Shown one piece after another: positions 1 through 9,031 of a stretch of DNA of 64,000 bases. The notes beneath the pieces are model-generated. The model was given only the letters and a program-made list of their open reading frames with translations. It did no database searches and was not told where the DNA came from. A program made the position numbers and the translations under genes. Position 1 is the first letter of the stretch. Every line of letters starts with the position of its first letter. Source of the DNA: JAWWPY01 sp963822825 (GTDB lineage: Bacteria > Actinomycetota > Actinomycetes > Streptosporangiales > Streptosporangiaceae); NCBI GenBank assembly GCA_963822825.1, contig CAWGIW010000004.1:62001-126000 (forward strand), given 5' to 3'.

Positions 1-85
1 ATCCCGGATAGGTCTTGGTGACCTGAGCGAGTTCGAGCACCGGATCACGGCCGGCAGGCCGCCCGGCCGGATCGGGCCCGGTCAT
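1..85 (-). CDS. ABC transporter ATP-binding protein, N-terminal fragment
   Basis: Only the first 28 codons are in the window. Read on the minus strand from the ATG at 85, the product contains the stretch PVLELAQVTKTYPG, the usual opening of MacB/LolD-type ABC ATPases just before the Walker A loop, which lies outside. The start ATG overlaps the TGA of the upstream adaptor gene as ATGA, so the two should be translationally coupled. With the adaptor and the lipoprotein upstream it forms an export operon that runs off the left edge. The family call rests on the opening motif and context. Confidence 0.75.
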   Translation of the reverse strand, partial: MTGPDPAGRPAGRDPVLELAQVTKTYPG

Positions 86-1272
86 GAGGCTGGCACCAGC
101 ACGTGCGTGCCGGGCCGCAGGCCGACCCCGGTGACCTGGACGAGCGTGTTGCCGAATAGGCCGGTGTGCACGCCGACCAGGTGCTGGCCACCCGCGTGGA
201 CCACGGCGACCGCGTATCCCCCGCCCGCCAGCGCGACCAGGGCATTAACCGGGACGGCGAGCACATTCTGGGCCCGGGCGCTGACGATGTTGACGGTGAC
301 CGGTGCCTGATCCAGGTTCCCGGCCGCGCCCGGGTGGGCCAGCCGGACGATCATCTGGACCGTCTCGCCCGTGCTGCCAGATCCCGCGCCGCCGGATCCG
401 CCCCCGCTGGGGGATCCGGCGGCCGGACCCGGGGACGAGCCATCCGAGGGGCCGCTAGAGGCGGCGGTAGCGACCCGGGACACCGCCGCCACCACGCCGC
501 CAGTGCTGGTCGTGCCGTCCGGCAAGGTGACGCTGACCTGGTCTCCCGGTGCCACGAGGTACTCCTGGGCGACCGGCAGCTCGGCATCGACGATCGGGTC
601 GGGTGACGTCGCCGTGAGCACGGTGCCACCGGGCTGGGCCGCCTCGCCCAGAGTGGGCGTGACCGCGGTCACCCGCAGCGCGCCTGGGGCATAGGCCAGC
701 TGCCCGGCCGCCACCGTCCCGGTCACCGGCAGTCCCCGCGCTTCCTGCCACCGTTCCACGCCATAGAACGTGGCATAGGTGAACGTGTCGCTGACGGTCA
801 GGCCGGCGGCGCTCGCGTAGCCCAGGGCGATCAGGTTGGCGTCGAGCTGGGCCACGTCGGGCCCGTCGGTCACGCCGAGCGAGAGGTCGCGCCACGCGGG
901 CCTGGCCCCGTAGAACAGGATGACCGGGCTGCCGTCCACCTCATACAGCCGCTGCCCGCGGTGCACCACCTGGCCTGGCTGCGGCAGGGCCGTATAGGCC
1001 GTTCCCTGGAGCTGATTGGCGACGGTGAACGAGCCCGCGTAGCCGAGCGATCCGCCGACCTGGATGGTGTTGACAATGTCGGTGCGCACCACCGCCGCCG
1101 TGGCCACCCGGATGCCGCTGCCCGGGCTGGCCGGCCCCCGCCGGGCGGCCAGCGCCGCGGTGATCCCGGCGGCGGCACCGGCGACGATCAGCACGGCCGC
1201 CACGGCCGCCATCCCGGCCCGCCGCCACCGCACCGGCCCGCCGCGCTCGCCGCGGGCCCGGTCAGCCATCAC
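82..1272 (-). CDS. Efflux adaptor (HlyD/MacA-like) with peptidoglycan-binding domain
   Basis: 396 residues. The N-terminus is basic, followed by one membrane segment (about residues 20-42, rich in A, V and I), so most of the protein lies outside the membrane. A peptidoglycan-binding-like helical region (about 130-190, with DGPDVAQLDANLIALGY) is followed by beta-rich adaptor segments with the phrase DQVSVTLPDGT and a Gly/Ser-rich linker at about 275-300. This build is common in actinobacterial partners of MacB-like ABC exporters. The gene sits between a lipoprotein gene (11-bp overlap at its start) and an ABC ATPase gene (4-bp overlap at its end). The substrate cannot be told. The start may be the GTG at 1272 or the ATG one codon later. 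Confidence 0.8.
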   Translation of the reverse strand: MMADRARGERGGPVRWRRAGMAAVAAVLIVAGAAAGITAALAARRGPASPGSGIRVATAAVVRTDIVNTIQVGGSLGYAGSFTVANQLQGTAYTALPQPGQVVHRGQRLYEVDGSPVILFYGARPAWRDLSLGVTDGPDVAQLDANLIALGYASAAGLTVSDTFTYATFYGVERWQEARGLPVTGTVAAGQLAYAPGALRVTAVTPTLGEAAQPGGTVLTATSPDPIVDAELPVAQEYLVAPGDQVSVTLPDGTTSTGGVVAAVSRVATAASSGPSDGSSPGPAAGSPSGGGSGGAGSGSTGETVQMIVRLAHPGAAGNLDQAPVTVNIVSARAQNVLAVPVNALVALAGGGYAVAVVHAGGQHLVGVHTGLFGNTLVQVTGVGLRPGTHVLVPAS

Positions 1273-1948
1273 TGCCCAGGCTTGACAGGGTCGAGGCGCG
1301 GATCTCCGCGTCGTCCTGGCTCTGGCAGGCGTGAATGGCCTCCTGGAATCCGTGGCTCGCCTTGCCGCCCGCGGGAACCTCGGCCTGCGTCAAACCGAAC
1401 CCGTGGCCTGGTGTGTACGGGCTCCTGGCGCTGGGGTCGGTGACGTTCGGCAGGCCGTGCAGCCGTTCGCACTCCGCGGCGCGCACTCCCGCCTGCACCA
1501 GTTGCGGCGGGGCCGGGGGTTCGTGCTCCGGGTCGCTGATTCCGGCCTGCGACATCAGGGCGCCGCACGCCGCCCGGACCGCGTTCACGGTCGAGGCAGG
1601 GGCGTTCTCGAAGCTGCGTGAGTCGCTGTAGACGGCGCCGCTGAGGGTAAGCACGGGATCCTGGTAGCCGGGGATGCCGTGCTGGCGGATGCACTGGGCG
1701 GCCGCCCGCAGCTTCGCGGCCTGGCTGCCGCCCGCGGCGTGCGTGCCGCCGGCGCTCTGGCTGAGGCTGGGCACGGCGGCCGGCGGCGAGCCGCTCCCGC
1801 CACAGGCGGCCAGCAGGACCAGGGCCCCCAGCGCGCCCACCGCCACGGGCGCTCGGCCGCGCGGGACCCGCAGGACAGCCAGCGCGCCGCTGGCCGCGAA
1901 CACTGTGCCGCGCCGGGCGCGACCTAGGGCGGTCGCTTTGCCTCTCAT
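1262..1948 (-). CDS. Secreted lipoprotein of unknown function
   Basis: 228 residues with a long basic N-terminus, a hydrophobic stretch and a lipobox LVLLAAC, so it should be lipidated at the Cys near residue 49. The mature part holds two similar cysteine motifs, AAQCIRQHGIPGYQDP and AECERLHGLPNVTDP, followed by further Cys residues (AACGAL, HACQSQ). This CxxxxGxPxxxDP repeat is frequent in small actinobacterial lipoproteins of unknown role next to MacAB-like exporters. The start is well supported by a GAGGAGGG ribosome site just upstream. It is the first gene of the operon with the adaptor and the ATPase. Confidence 0.8.
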   Translation of the reverse strand: MRGKATALGRARRGTVFAASGALAVLRVPRGRAPVAVGALGALVLLAACGGSGSPPAAVPSLSQSAGGTHAAGGSQAAKLRAAAQCIRQHGIPGYQDPVLTLSGAVYSDSRSFENAPASTVNAVRAACGALMSQAGISDPEHEPPAPPQLVQAGVRAAECERLHGLPNVTDPSARSPYTPGHGFGLTQAEVPAGGKASHGFQEAIHACQSQDDAEIRASTLSSLGSDG

Positions 1949-2182
1949 GCTGACCCTCCTCGGGGCTGGCGGCCTGGGCGGCCGGCGGGTCCGCCGAACA
2001 TGGCGGCGGGCGCCGGCCTGACACGGAGAGTTCTACGCCGCCACCGATGACACGGGCGCTACAGAACGAAGGCCCCGCGCCCCTCCCGCAGGCCAGCCAC
2101 GCAGGTGGGCACGGGCTCGCTCCGGCCCCGGGCGGCACTTCGTGTTATGTCCTTGTCATGCCGTCTGGGGCACCATGGGAGC

Positions 2183-2857
2183 GTGCGCGTGCTGGTAGTG
2201 GAGGATCAGAAGGTGCTGGCCAACCGGATCGCGGAGGGCCTGCGCGACCAGGGCATGGCTGTCGATGTGGCCTACGACGGCGCGTCCGCCATGGAGATCA
2301 CCGCGTTCACCCGGTACGACGTGGTCGTGCTCGACCGGGATCTGCCGCGGGTCCACGGCGATGCCGTGTGCGCGAGCCTGGTGGCCGGCCCGTCGCAGGC
2401 CCGGATCCTGATGCTCACCGCCGCCGCGGCGGTCGAGGACCGGGTGGACGGGCTCAACCTGGGTGCCGACGACTACCTGGCGAAGCCGTTCGCGTTCGCG
2501 GAACTGGTGGCCCGGGTCCGCGCCCTGGCCCGGCGCAGCCCGTCCACGCCGCCGATCGCGGTCCGGGGTGATCTGACCGTGGACCGGGCCAGGCGCCGGG
2601 CCAGCCGCGGTAGCCGGCCGCTGACCCTCACCCGCAAGGAGTTCGGCGTACTGGAGACGCTGGTCTGCGCGGACGGTTCGGTGGTGAGCGCTGAGGACCT
2701 TCTGGAGAAGGTATGGGATGAGCATGCGGATCCGTTGAGTAATACGGTTTCCGTGACCATGGCCCGGCTGCGCCGCAAGCTCGGGGAGCCGCCACTGATC
2801 GAAACGGTCATCGGCAGCGGCTACCGGCTGCGGCCCCACGATGAAGGCCCGCGGTGA
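2183..2857 (+). CDS. OmpR/PhoB-family response regulator
   Basis: 224 residues from the GTG at 2183. The receiver domain has the acidic pair ED at 7-8, the phospho-acceptor Asp51 in VVVLDRDLP and the conserved Lys in LAKPF. The C-terminal winged helix has the DNA-binding phrase SNTVSVTMARLRRKLG and ends with GSGYRLRP, both hallmarks of the OmpR group. An in-frame ATG lies 78 bp further up, but the extra residues do not resemble a receiver domain, so GTG is preferred. It overlaps the kinase gene by 17 bp and is divergent from the ABC export operon, its most likely target. Confidence 0.92.
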   Translation: MRVLVVEDQKVLANRIAEGLRDQGMAVDVAYDGASAMEITAFTRYDVVVLDRDLPRVHGDAVCASLVAGPSQARILMLTAAAAVEDRVDGLNLGADDYLAKPFAFAELVARVRALARRSPSTPPIAVRGDLTVDRARRRASRGSRPLTLTRKEFGVLETLVCADGSVVSAEDLLEKVWDEHADPLSNTVSVTMARLRRKLGEPPLIETVIGSGYRLRPHDEGPR

Positions 2858-4292
2858 GGGCCCCGTGGTGAGGGCCCCGTGGCCGGGCGCGCGTTCCGGG
2901 CGGCGCACGATCCGGCTCCGCCTCACCATCACCTACAGCGCCCTGTTCCTGCTCGCGTCGGCCATGCTGCTGGCGTTCACCTATGTGTTCGTGGTCCGCG
3001 GCCTCAAGGCGACCCCCGACCAGTCGGCCAGCCGGCCCGGGTCGCCGACGCTCCAGGAACTCAAGAACCAGTGCAGCAAGGTCATGGCCACGGGCAAGAC
3101 CGGGCCCCTGAGCGCCCAGCAGCAGAACCTGATCATCAAGTGCGAGGAAAGCTTCAGCGGCGGCGTCGCGGCCGGCGCGGCGAGCCAGCGGGCCGAGGCC
3201 GTGCACCAGTTGCTGCTCTACTCGCTGGTCGGATTCGGCATCATGGGGCTGCTGTCCGCCGGGGCCGGCTGGCTGGTGGCCGGGCGGGCGCTGCGGCCGG
3301 TCCACGCCATCACCGGCGCGGCCCGCCGGGCCTCTGAGGAGAACCTCGGCGAGCGGCTCGCGCTGGACGGGCCTAACGACGAGCTGAAGGAACTGGCCGA
3401 CACCTACGACGCCATGCTGGCGCGCCTCGACGCGGCGTTCGACAGCCAGCGCCGGTTCGTCGCGAACGCCTCGCACGAGTTGCGGACGCCGCTGACGGTG
3501 ATGCGCACGGCCATCGATGTCACGCTGGCCAAGCCCGGGCGGACCCCCGCCCAGCTCGAAGACATGGCCGTCGAGGTGCGGCAGGCCGTGGAGCGGGCCG
3601 AGGGACTGATAGAGGCCCTGCTGACCCTGGCCCGCAGCGACCGGGGCGCCGTGTCCTGGGAGGAGACCGACCTCGGCGTGCTGGCCGAGGACGCGCTGGA
3701 CGCTGCGGCGCCGGCCATCCGGGCCGGGTCCCTGGGCGTGGAGACCGCGCTGCAGGCGGCGCCCACGCGCGGTGACACCGTGCTGCTCGACCGGCTCGTC
3801 GCCAACCTCGTGGACAACGCCGTCCGGCACAACCCGCCGGGCGGCTGGGTCCAGGTCGCCACCGGGATGCGCGGGACCTCCGCTTTCCTGGCTGTGAGCA
3901 ATGGCGGGGCCAAGATCGCCGAGGATCTCACGCCTGAGCTATTCGAGCCGTTCCGCCGCCTGGACGGGCACGCAGGCCCCACCCAGGGCGCCGGCCTCGG
4001 CCTGTCGATCGTCCGCTCGGTCGCGATCGCGCACCACGGCGAGGTGACCGCGCGCAGCCGCCCCGCGGGAGGCCTGGAGGTCTCGGTGCTGCTGCCCGCG
4101 GAGCCCGCTCATGCCGAGCCGGGGCTGGCGTCAGCGGCCGAGGTCAGTAGCCAGCGCACCCAGGCGGCCGGGCAGGCCGACCCGGATCGCGGCCCGGCCG
4201 GCCCGGTCGGCCTGATCGGCCCGGCCGGCCTGATCGGCCCGGTCGGCCCGGCCGGGCCGACGGACTCTGACCAGTGCGATCAGGGCTCCTGA
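2841..4292 (+). CDS. Sensor histidine kinase with collagen-like tail
   Basis: 483 residues. Two membrane segments (about 28-52 and 124-148) flank an extracellular loop that contains two cysteines (78 and 101). A HAMP region follows, then the HisKA motif SHELRTPLTV with His212, the N box LVDNAVRHN and the G box GAGLGLSIV. The conserved domains end near residue 425. An extra tail of about 55 residues follows, rich in GPAG, GPVG and LIGP steps, which looks low-complexity or collagen-like and is not part of kinase function. It overlaps the response regulator and should phosphorylate it. It ends 10 bp from the convergent cold-shock gene. Confidence 0.92.
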   Translation: MKARGEGPVVRAPWPGARSGRRTIRLRLTITYSALFLLASAMLLAFTYVFVVRGLKATPDQSASRPGSPTLQELKNQCSKVMATGKTGPLSAQQQNLIIKCEESFSGGVAAGAASQRAEAVHQLLLYSLVGFGIMGLLSAGAGWLVAGRALRPVHAITGAARRASEENLGERLALDGPNDELKELADTYDAMLARLDAAFDSQRRFVANASHELRTPLTVMRTAIDVTLAKPGRTPAQLEDMAVEVRQAVERAEGLIEALLTLARSDRGAVSWEETDLGVLAEDALDAAAPAIRAGSLGVETALQAAPTRGDTVLLDRLVANLVDNAVRHNPPGGWVQVATGMRGTSAFLAVSNGGAKIAEDLTPELFEPFRRLDGHAGPTQGAGLGLSIVRSVAIAHHGEVTARSRPAGGLEVSVLLPAEPAHAEPGLASAAEVSSQRTQAAGQADPDRGPAGPVGLIGPAGLIGPVGPAGPTDSDQCDQGS

Positions 4293-4302
4293 CGAAGTTG
4301 GG

Positions 4303-4689
4303 TCAGGCCTCGACGTCGTCGGCCACGGCGCGCAGCACGGCCGCGATCTTCTTCGCGTCCTTGGCATCTGGGTGCCTGCCGCGCCGATAGGCGGCCGACA
4401 GCCCATCCAGCAGCTTGATGAGATCCTCGACGATCAGGATCATCTCGTCTGGGCTCTTGCGGTTCGTCTTGGCCACTGTAGGCGGCGGCTCGAGGAGCCG
4501 CACCTGCAGCGCCTGGACCCCCCGGCGGCCCTCGACGACGCCAAACTCCACGCGCTGGCCGGCGCGCAGTCCAGCGGCGCTGCCGGGCGGGAGGGCCGAC
4601 GAATGCACGAACACCTCACCCCCGTCATCGCGGGTGAGAAAGCCGAAACCCTTCTCGGCGTCATACCACTTGACCTTGCCTGTGGGCAC
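4303..4689 (-). CDS. Cold-shock domain protein with C-terminal extension
   Basis: 128 residues. The first about 66 form a cold-shock fold with the nucleic-acid motifs GKVKWYDAEKGFGF and VFVHSSAL (RNP1 and RNP2). The remaining about 60 residues (starting PPPTVAKTNRKSPDEM) are a charged helical extension seen in a subset of actinobacterial Csp proteins. It probably binds single-stranded RNA or DNA in the cytoplasm. Unlike the short Csp at 8219-8419, it would not be expected to act as a free CspA-type protein only. It is monocistronic and convergent with the histidine kinase. Confidence 0.9.
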   Translation of the reverse strand: MPTGKVKWYDAEKGFGFLTRDDGGEVFVHSSALPPGSAAGLRAGQRVEFGVVEGRRGVQALQVRLLEPPPTVAKTNRKSPDEMILIVEDLIKLLDGLSAAYRRGRHPDAKDAKKIAAVLRAVADDVEA

Positions 4690-4806
4690 GGGTCAGACCT
4701 CACGCGGAATAGGAGCGGGCAGGGCGCGCCCTAGGGCGCGAGTGATCCAGGTTATCGGTCCCGCGCCGTCTGCGGCAGGCTCGCTGGCCGGACGCATGCA
4801 GCGACG

Positions 4807-4833
4807 TGACCCCGGCTGGACCGGCCGGGGTCA
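4807..4833. terminator. Strong hairpin, probable terminator
   Basis: A perfect 10-bp stem (TGACCCCGGC with GCCGGGGTCA) closes a 7-base loop. It lies in the 297-bp gap between the cold-shock gene and the HAAS-domain gene, downstream of the latter on the minus strand. There is no clear U tract. Nothing else is seen in this gap. Confidence 0.6.
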
Positions 4834-4986
4834 TGTCCCCCCACGGCCTGGCACGATCAGATGACGCTGGGACGGATCACGTGCCGGGCCGGGAAACAGG
4901 GATGACCACGCGCCTGCTGTCGCTCCCCGCGGGCAGCAGAATCGCACGGCCTGTATACCCGCGCTCATAGCCGGTAATCATGCGAT

Positions 4987-5976
4987 CTATCCGGCTCGCC
5001 CGCGTTGCGGGCGCTGCCACGGCGGGAGCGAGCGCATCCGGGGTCCTTGCTGGATCCGCCAGGCCAGGTATACGGCGGACAGCACGGCTCCGGCCCGGAG
5101 CAGGTACTCGCGGTAGGCGTCGAACGCGTGAATGAACTCACCGAAAAAACCATGTCGGCCGCCGACGAGGGCACCCGCCGCCAGGAGCGCCACCAGCAGG
5201 AAAAGTGGCGTGCCCAGCAGCGCGAGCCACTTGTCCCGCGCATCCCAGACCCGGGACGCCAACGCGACCAGGGCGCCGGCTATCCAGAGGAACGGAAGGA
5301 TCAGCCCGCCCACGCCGAGCAGCAGGATAGCGACGGTCTCAAGCGGGTGGCTGCGCACCAGCGCGCGCACGGTCGGCGGAGCGGGCGCCGGGGCCACTGA
5401 CGGGGGACGCTCACCGGGCTCGTTCGCTCCCTCGCGCGCTGGGCCAGGCGGTGGCGCTCCAGCGCGGGACGGCCCAGCCGCAGACGAACCAGCGGCAGAC
5501 GAACCAGCGGGAGACGAACCAGCGGGAGGCGGACCGGTCGCGGGCGGCCCATCGGCCGGCCGTCCAGCGGGAGGCGGACCGGTCGCGGGCGGCGGCCCAT
5601 CGGCGGGCCGTCCAGCGGGAGGCGGTGCGGGCTGGCGGGGAATCGGTTCCGTATCGTCCCTGGTGGGCTTCCATGTGTCCTTGACCGGCTTCCACAGCAT
5701 CACAGGCTTCGGCGGACCGCCCCGGTGCGCGGTCTCCAGGCGCTCGAGTTCCTTCTTCGCCATGGTCTGGGGGTCGCCCAGGTCATTGAGTATCTCCATG
5801 ACCTTCGCGGGGTCGGCGTCGGCCAGCGGGCCAATCTTCTTCATGATCGACGCCCGGGTGCGCGCCACGAACAGCAGTCGGTCGCCCTTGGGCAGGACGC
5901 GCTGCGCAGCATGGAGAACCCGGCCGAGATAGTCACCGACGAGCTTCTCGACGGAAACGTTGGCAGAGCGGCGCAT
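4987..5976 (-). CDS. HAAS-domain-like membrane protein with Pro-rich linker
   Basis: About 329 residues from the ATG at 5976 (an in-frame start 48 bp further up is less likely). The first about 95 residues are helical and charged (VGDYLGRVLHAAQRVLPKGD, then LNDLGDPQTMAKKELERLE), resembling the HAAS/DUF1700-type cytoplasmic domain found beside membrane segments. A long low-complexity linker follows, built of repeats such as PPPAGRPADG and PAGSSAAG. The C-terminus has three to four hydrophobic segments (for example ETVAILLLGVGGLILPFLWI). Function is unknown; a signalling or membrane-organising role is only inferred. It lies downstream of groEL but is separated from it by two terminators. Confidence 0.65.
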   Translation of the reverse strand: MRRSANVSVEKLVGDYLGRVLHAAQRVLPKGDRLLFVARTRASIMKKIGPLADADPAKVMEILNDLGDPQTMAKKELERLETAHRGGPPKPVMLWKPVKDTWKPTRDDTEPIPRQPAPPPAGRPADGPPPATGPPPAGRPADGPPATGPPPAGSSPAGSSAAGSSAAGPSRAGAPPPGPAREGANEPGERPPSVAPAPAPPTVRALVRSHPLETVAILLLGVGGLILPFLWIAGALVALASRVWDARDKWLALLGTPLFLLVALLAAGALVGGRHGFFGEFIHAFDAYREYLLRAGAVLSAVYLAWRIQQGPRMRSLPPWQRPQRGRAG

Positions 5977-6059
5977 GCTCCGATAATCCCTCGGAAGCGC
6001 GCGATTGTGGAGCCTCACGCGCAAGCTGAACGCCGGCTTAACCGAACCGGAACGCGCAA

Positions 6060-6091
6060 AAGGGCGGTCCCGGACTTCCGGGGCCGCCCTT
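6060..6091 (-). terminator. Rho-independent terminator of groEL
   Basis: A stem of about 14 bp (outer arms AAGGGCGG and CCGCCCTT, inner CCCGG with CCGGG) has a 4-base loop. On the minus strand it is followed by TTTT. It is placed 88 bp beyond the groEL stop. Confidence 0.85.
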
Positions 6092-6150
6092 CGCGTCCCG
6101 GCTCAGGCCCGACGGACGGGCCCTCACCAGTAAGGACTGCGTAGTCACGC

Positions 6151-6173
6151 TGATCCGGGGATACCCCGGATCA
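6151..6173 (-). terminator. Hairpin directly behind groEL
   Basis: A perfect 10-bp inverted repeat (TGATCCGGGG with CCCCGGATCA) with a 3-base loop, starting 6 bp after the groEL stop codon. It may act as a first terminator or stabilise the mRNA 3-prime end. Confidence 0.65.
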
Positions 6174-6178
6174 GGAGG

Positions 6179-7801
<1,623 letters not shown>

Positions 7802-7932
7802 AGGCTCCAGATCCTCCCGGAACTTTGTGGCTTCGTGTGGATCGAGTTGACGCCCGCGACGGCAGGCCCCGCCGACGGACAGTCCCATCCTGCCGCCGGT
7901 GATGCCTCAATCGCCCCGATCTTGCCCTGGCG

Positions 7933-7959
7933 TTGTCACTCTCATGCCGAGAGTGCCAA
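7933..7959 (-). promoter_or_regulatory. CIRCE operator, distal copy (HrcA site)
   Basis: TTGTCACTC, nine bases, GAGTGCCAA: a 9-9-9 inverted repeat matching the CIRCE consensus (TTAGCACTC-N9-GAGTGCTAA) with few changes. It lies about 130 bp upstream of the groEL ATG and eight bases from the second copy. Confidence 0.88.
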
Positions 7960-7967
7960 CGCCCTGT

Positions 7968-7994
7968 TTAGCACTCTACGCAGGAGAGTGCAAA
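7968..7994 (-). promoter_or_regulatory. CIRCE operator, second copy (HrcA site)
   Basis: TTAGCACTC, nine bases, GAGTGCAAA. The left arm is a perfect consensus arm and the right arm differs at the outer bases. Together with the copy at 7933-7959 it gives groEL a double HrcA operator, as known for groE promoters of Streptomyces. Confidence 0.93.
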
Positions 7995-8157
7995 CTGGAG
8001 TCGTCCGCCGGGCCGCGCTGAGTCCAGGCGGGGCCATCGGGGGGTCGATCGCCCGTGCGCGCCGCGGCCATGTAGGCGCGCACGGATTCCCTGGCTTGGC
8101 CGCGGCCAGCGCTGATGGCACTCAGGATTGTCGTCCGGATTCCCGGCGGCAGCGGAC

Positions 8158-8198
8158 CCGATGGCCCGGCACCCACGCGGTGGGCGCCGGGCCATCGG
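8158..8198 (-). terminator. Large hairpin behind the cold-shock gene
   Basis: A 13-bp stem (CCGATGGCCCGGC-type arm pairing with GCCGGGCCATCGG) with an inner CCCAC/GTGGG stem. It starts about 20 bp after the csp stop on the minus strand. The rest of 7995-8157 shows no convincing gene. Confidence 0.7.
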
Positions 8199-8218
8199 CC
8201 GGCTTGGCCAGCACAGGC

Positions 8219-8419
8219 TCACACGGCGCGGACGGCCTCCGCCTGCGGACCGCGGTCGCTCTGCGTGATCTCGAATTCGACCCGCTGCCCCTCTTCGAGG
8301 CTGCGGTAGCCATCCATCTGGATAGCGGAGAAGTGCACGAACACGTCCCTGCCACCGTTGACCGCGATGAAGCCGTAGCCCTTATCCGCGTTGAACCACT
8401 TGACGGTGCCCTGAGCCAT
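8219..8419 (-). CDS. Cold-shock protein CspA family
   Basis: 66 residues, the normal length of a single-domain cold-shock protein. The start at MAQGTVKWFNADKGYGF is set by the family N-terminus and an AGGGAG site upstream. RNP motifs KGYGFI and VFVHFSAI are intact. It acts as an RNA chaperone or antiterminator. The order groEL, csp, sulfur carrier, threonine-synthase homologue matches what I recall of Streptomyces chromosomes, so the segment is probably core genome. Confidence 0.95.
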   Translation of the reverse strand: MAQGTVKWFNADKGYGFIAVNGGRDVFVHFSAIQMDGYRSLEEGQRVEFEITQSDRGPQAEAVRAV

Positions 8420-8686
8420 TACCCAACAACTCCCTAACTGCGCTCGGGCCTCGGGTCCCACCCTTGCCACCGCGGAACCCGTCGATCGCCGGAGCGGGTT
8501 GGGCGTGGCCAAGCTAGGCTTGCCGTTCGCACCGACCGACAGCGACCGGAAACGACCTTACCCCGTGTGATGCGCGTTCGGGACCCGTAACTCCTTGAAT
8601 CCGGTTACTCGTGTTTCCCGACCAGCGGGCCCGTTGGGCCGTACAGCCAATCGGCGAAGGAAAGGCACTGGTCGGTCAGCGAGCGG

Positions 8687-8962
8687 TCAGCCGCCCGCGA
8701 CCGCCGGGATCACTGAGACGTGGGTGCCCGCCGGCACTGGTGTGTCGAGTCCCTGGGCAAATCGCACGTCCTCCTCGCCCACGTAGACGTTGACGAAACG
8801 CCGCAGCTTGCCGGTGTCGTCAACGATCCGGCCGCCGATGCCCGGGTAGGCGGCGTCCAGGCCGGCGATGACCTCCCGCAGCGTTCCTTCTCCCGCGGTG
8901 ACCTCTGCGGCCCCGCCAGTGAACGTTCGCAAGATGGTCGGGATACGGACGGACACGGTCAT
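8687..8962 (-). CDS. MoaD/ThiS-family sulfur carrier protein
   Basis: 91 residues, a ubiquitin-like beta-grasp protein ending in Gly-Gly (VIPAVAGG), the terminus that is adenylated and converted to a thiocarboxylate. Other family stretches are VSVRIPTILRTFTGG and LRRFVNVYVGEEDVR. It lies 69 bp downstream of the threonine-synthase homologue on the same strand and shares its SAM riboswitch leader. This fits a sulfur donor for amino acid synthesis (as CysO does for cysteine) better than a molybdopterin role, since no moa genes are near. The 267 bp between this gene and csp hold nothing recognisable. Confidence 0.88.
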   Translation of the reverse strand: MTVSVRIPTILRTFTGGAAEVTAGEGTLREVIAGLDAAYPGIGGRIVDDTGKLRRFVNVYVGEEDVRFAQGLDTPVPAGTHVSVIPAVAGG

Positions 8963-9031
8963 GCGAGGCCTGCCTCTCCAGGTGATCGACCCTCTCCAGG
9001 TGAGAGACGCGCAGCTCTCATGATGCCGGTC

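Noticed and set aside
1269..2138. 289-residue minus-strand frame overlapping the lipoprotein gene
   Set aside because: No lipobox or family motif, Arg/Pro-rich composition; the alternate frame has a signal, a lipobox and a strong ribosome site.
7976..8176. 66-residue minus-strand open frame between groEL and csp
   Set aside because: It overlaps a CIRCE element and the csp terminator hairpin, and has no recognisable motif.
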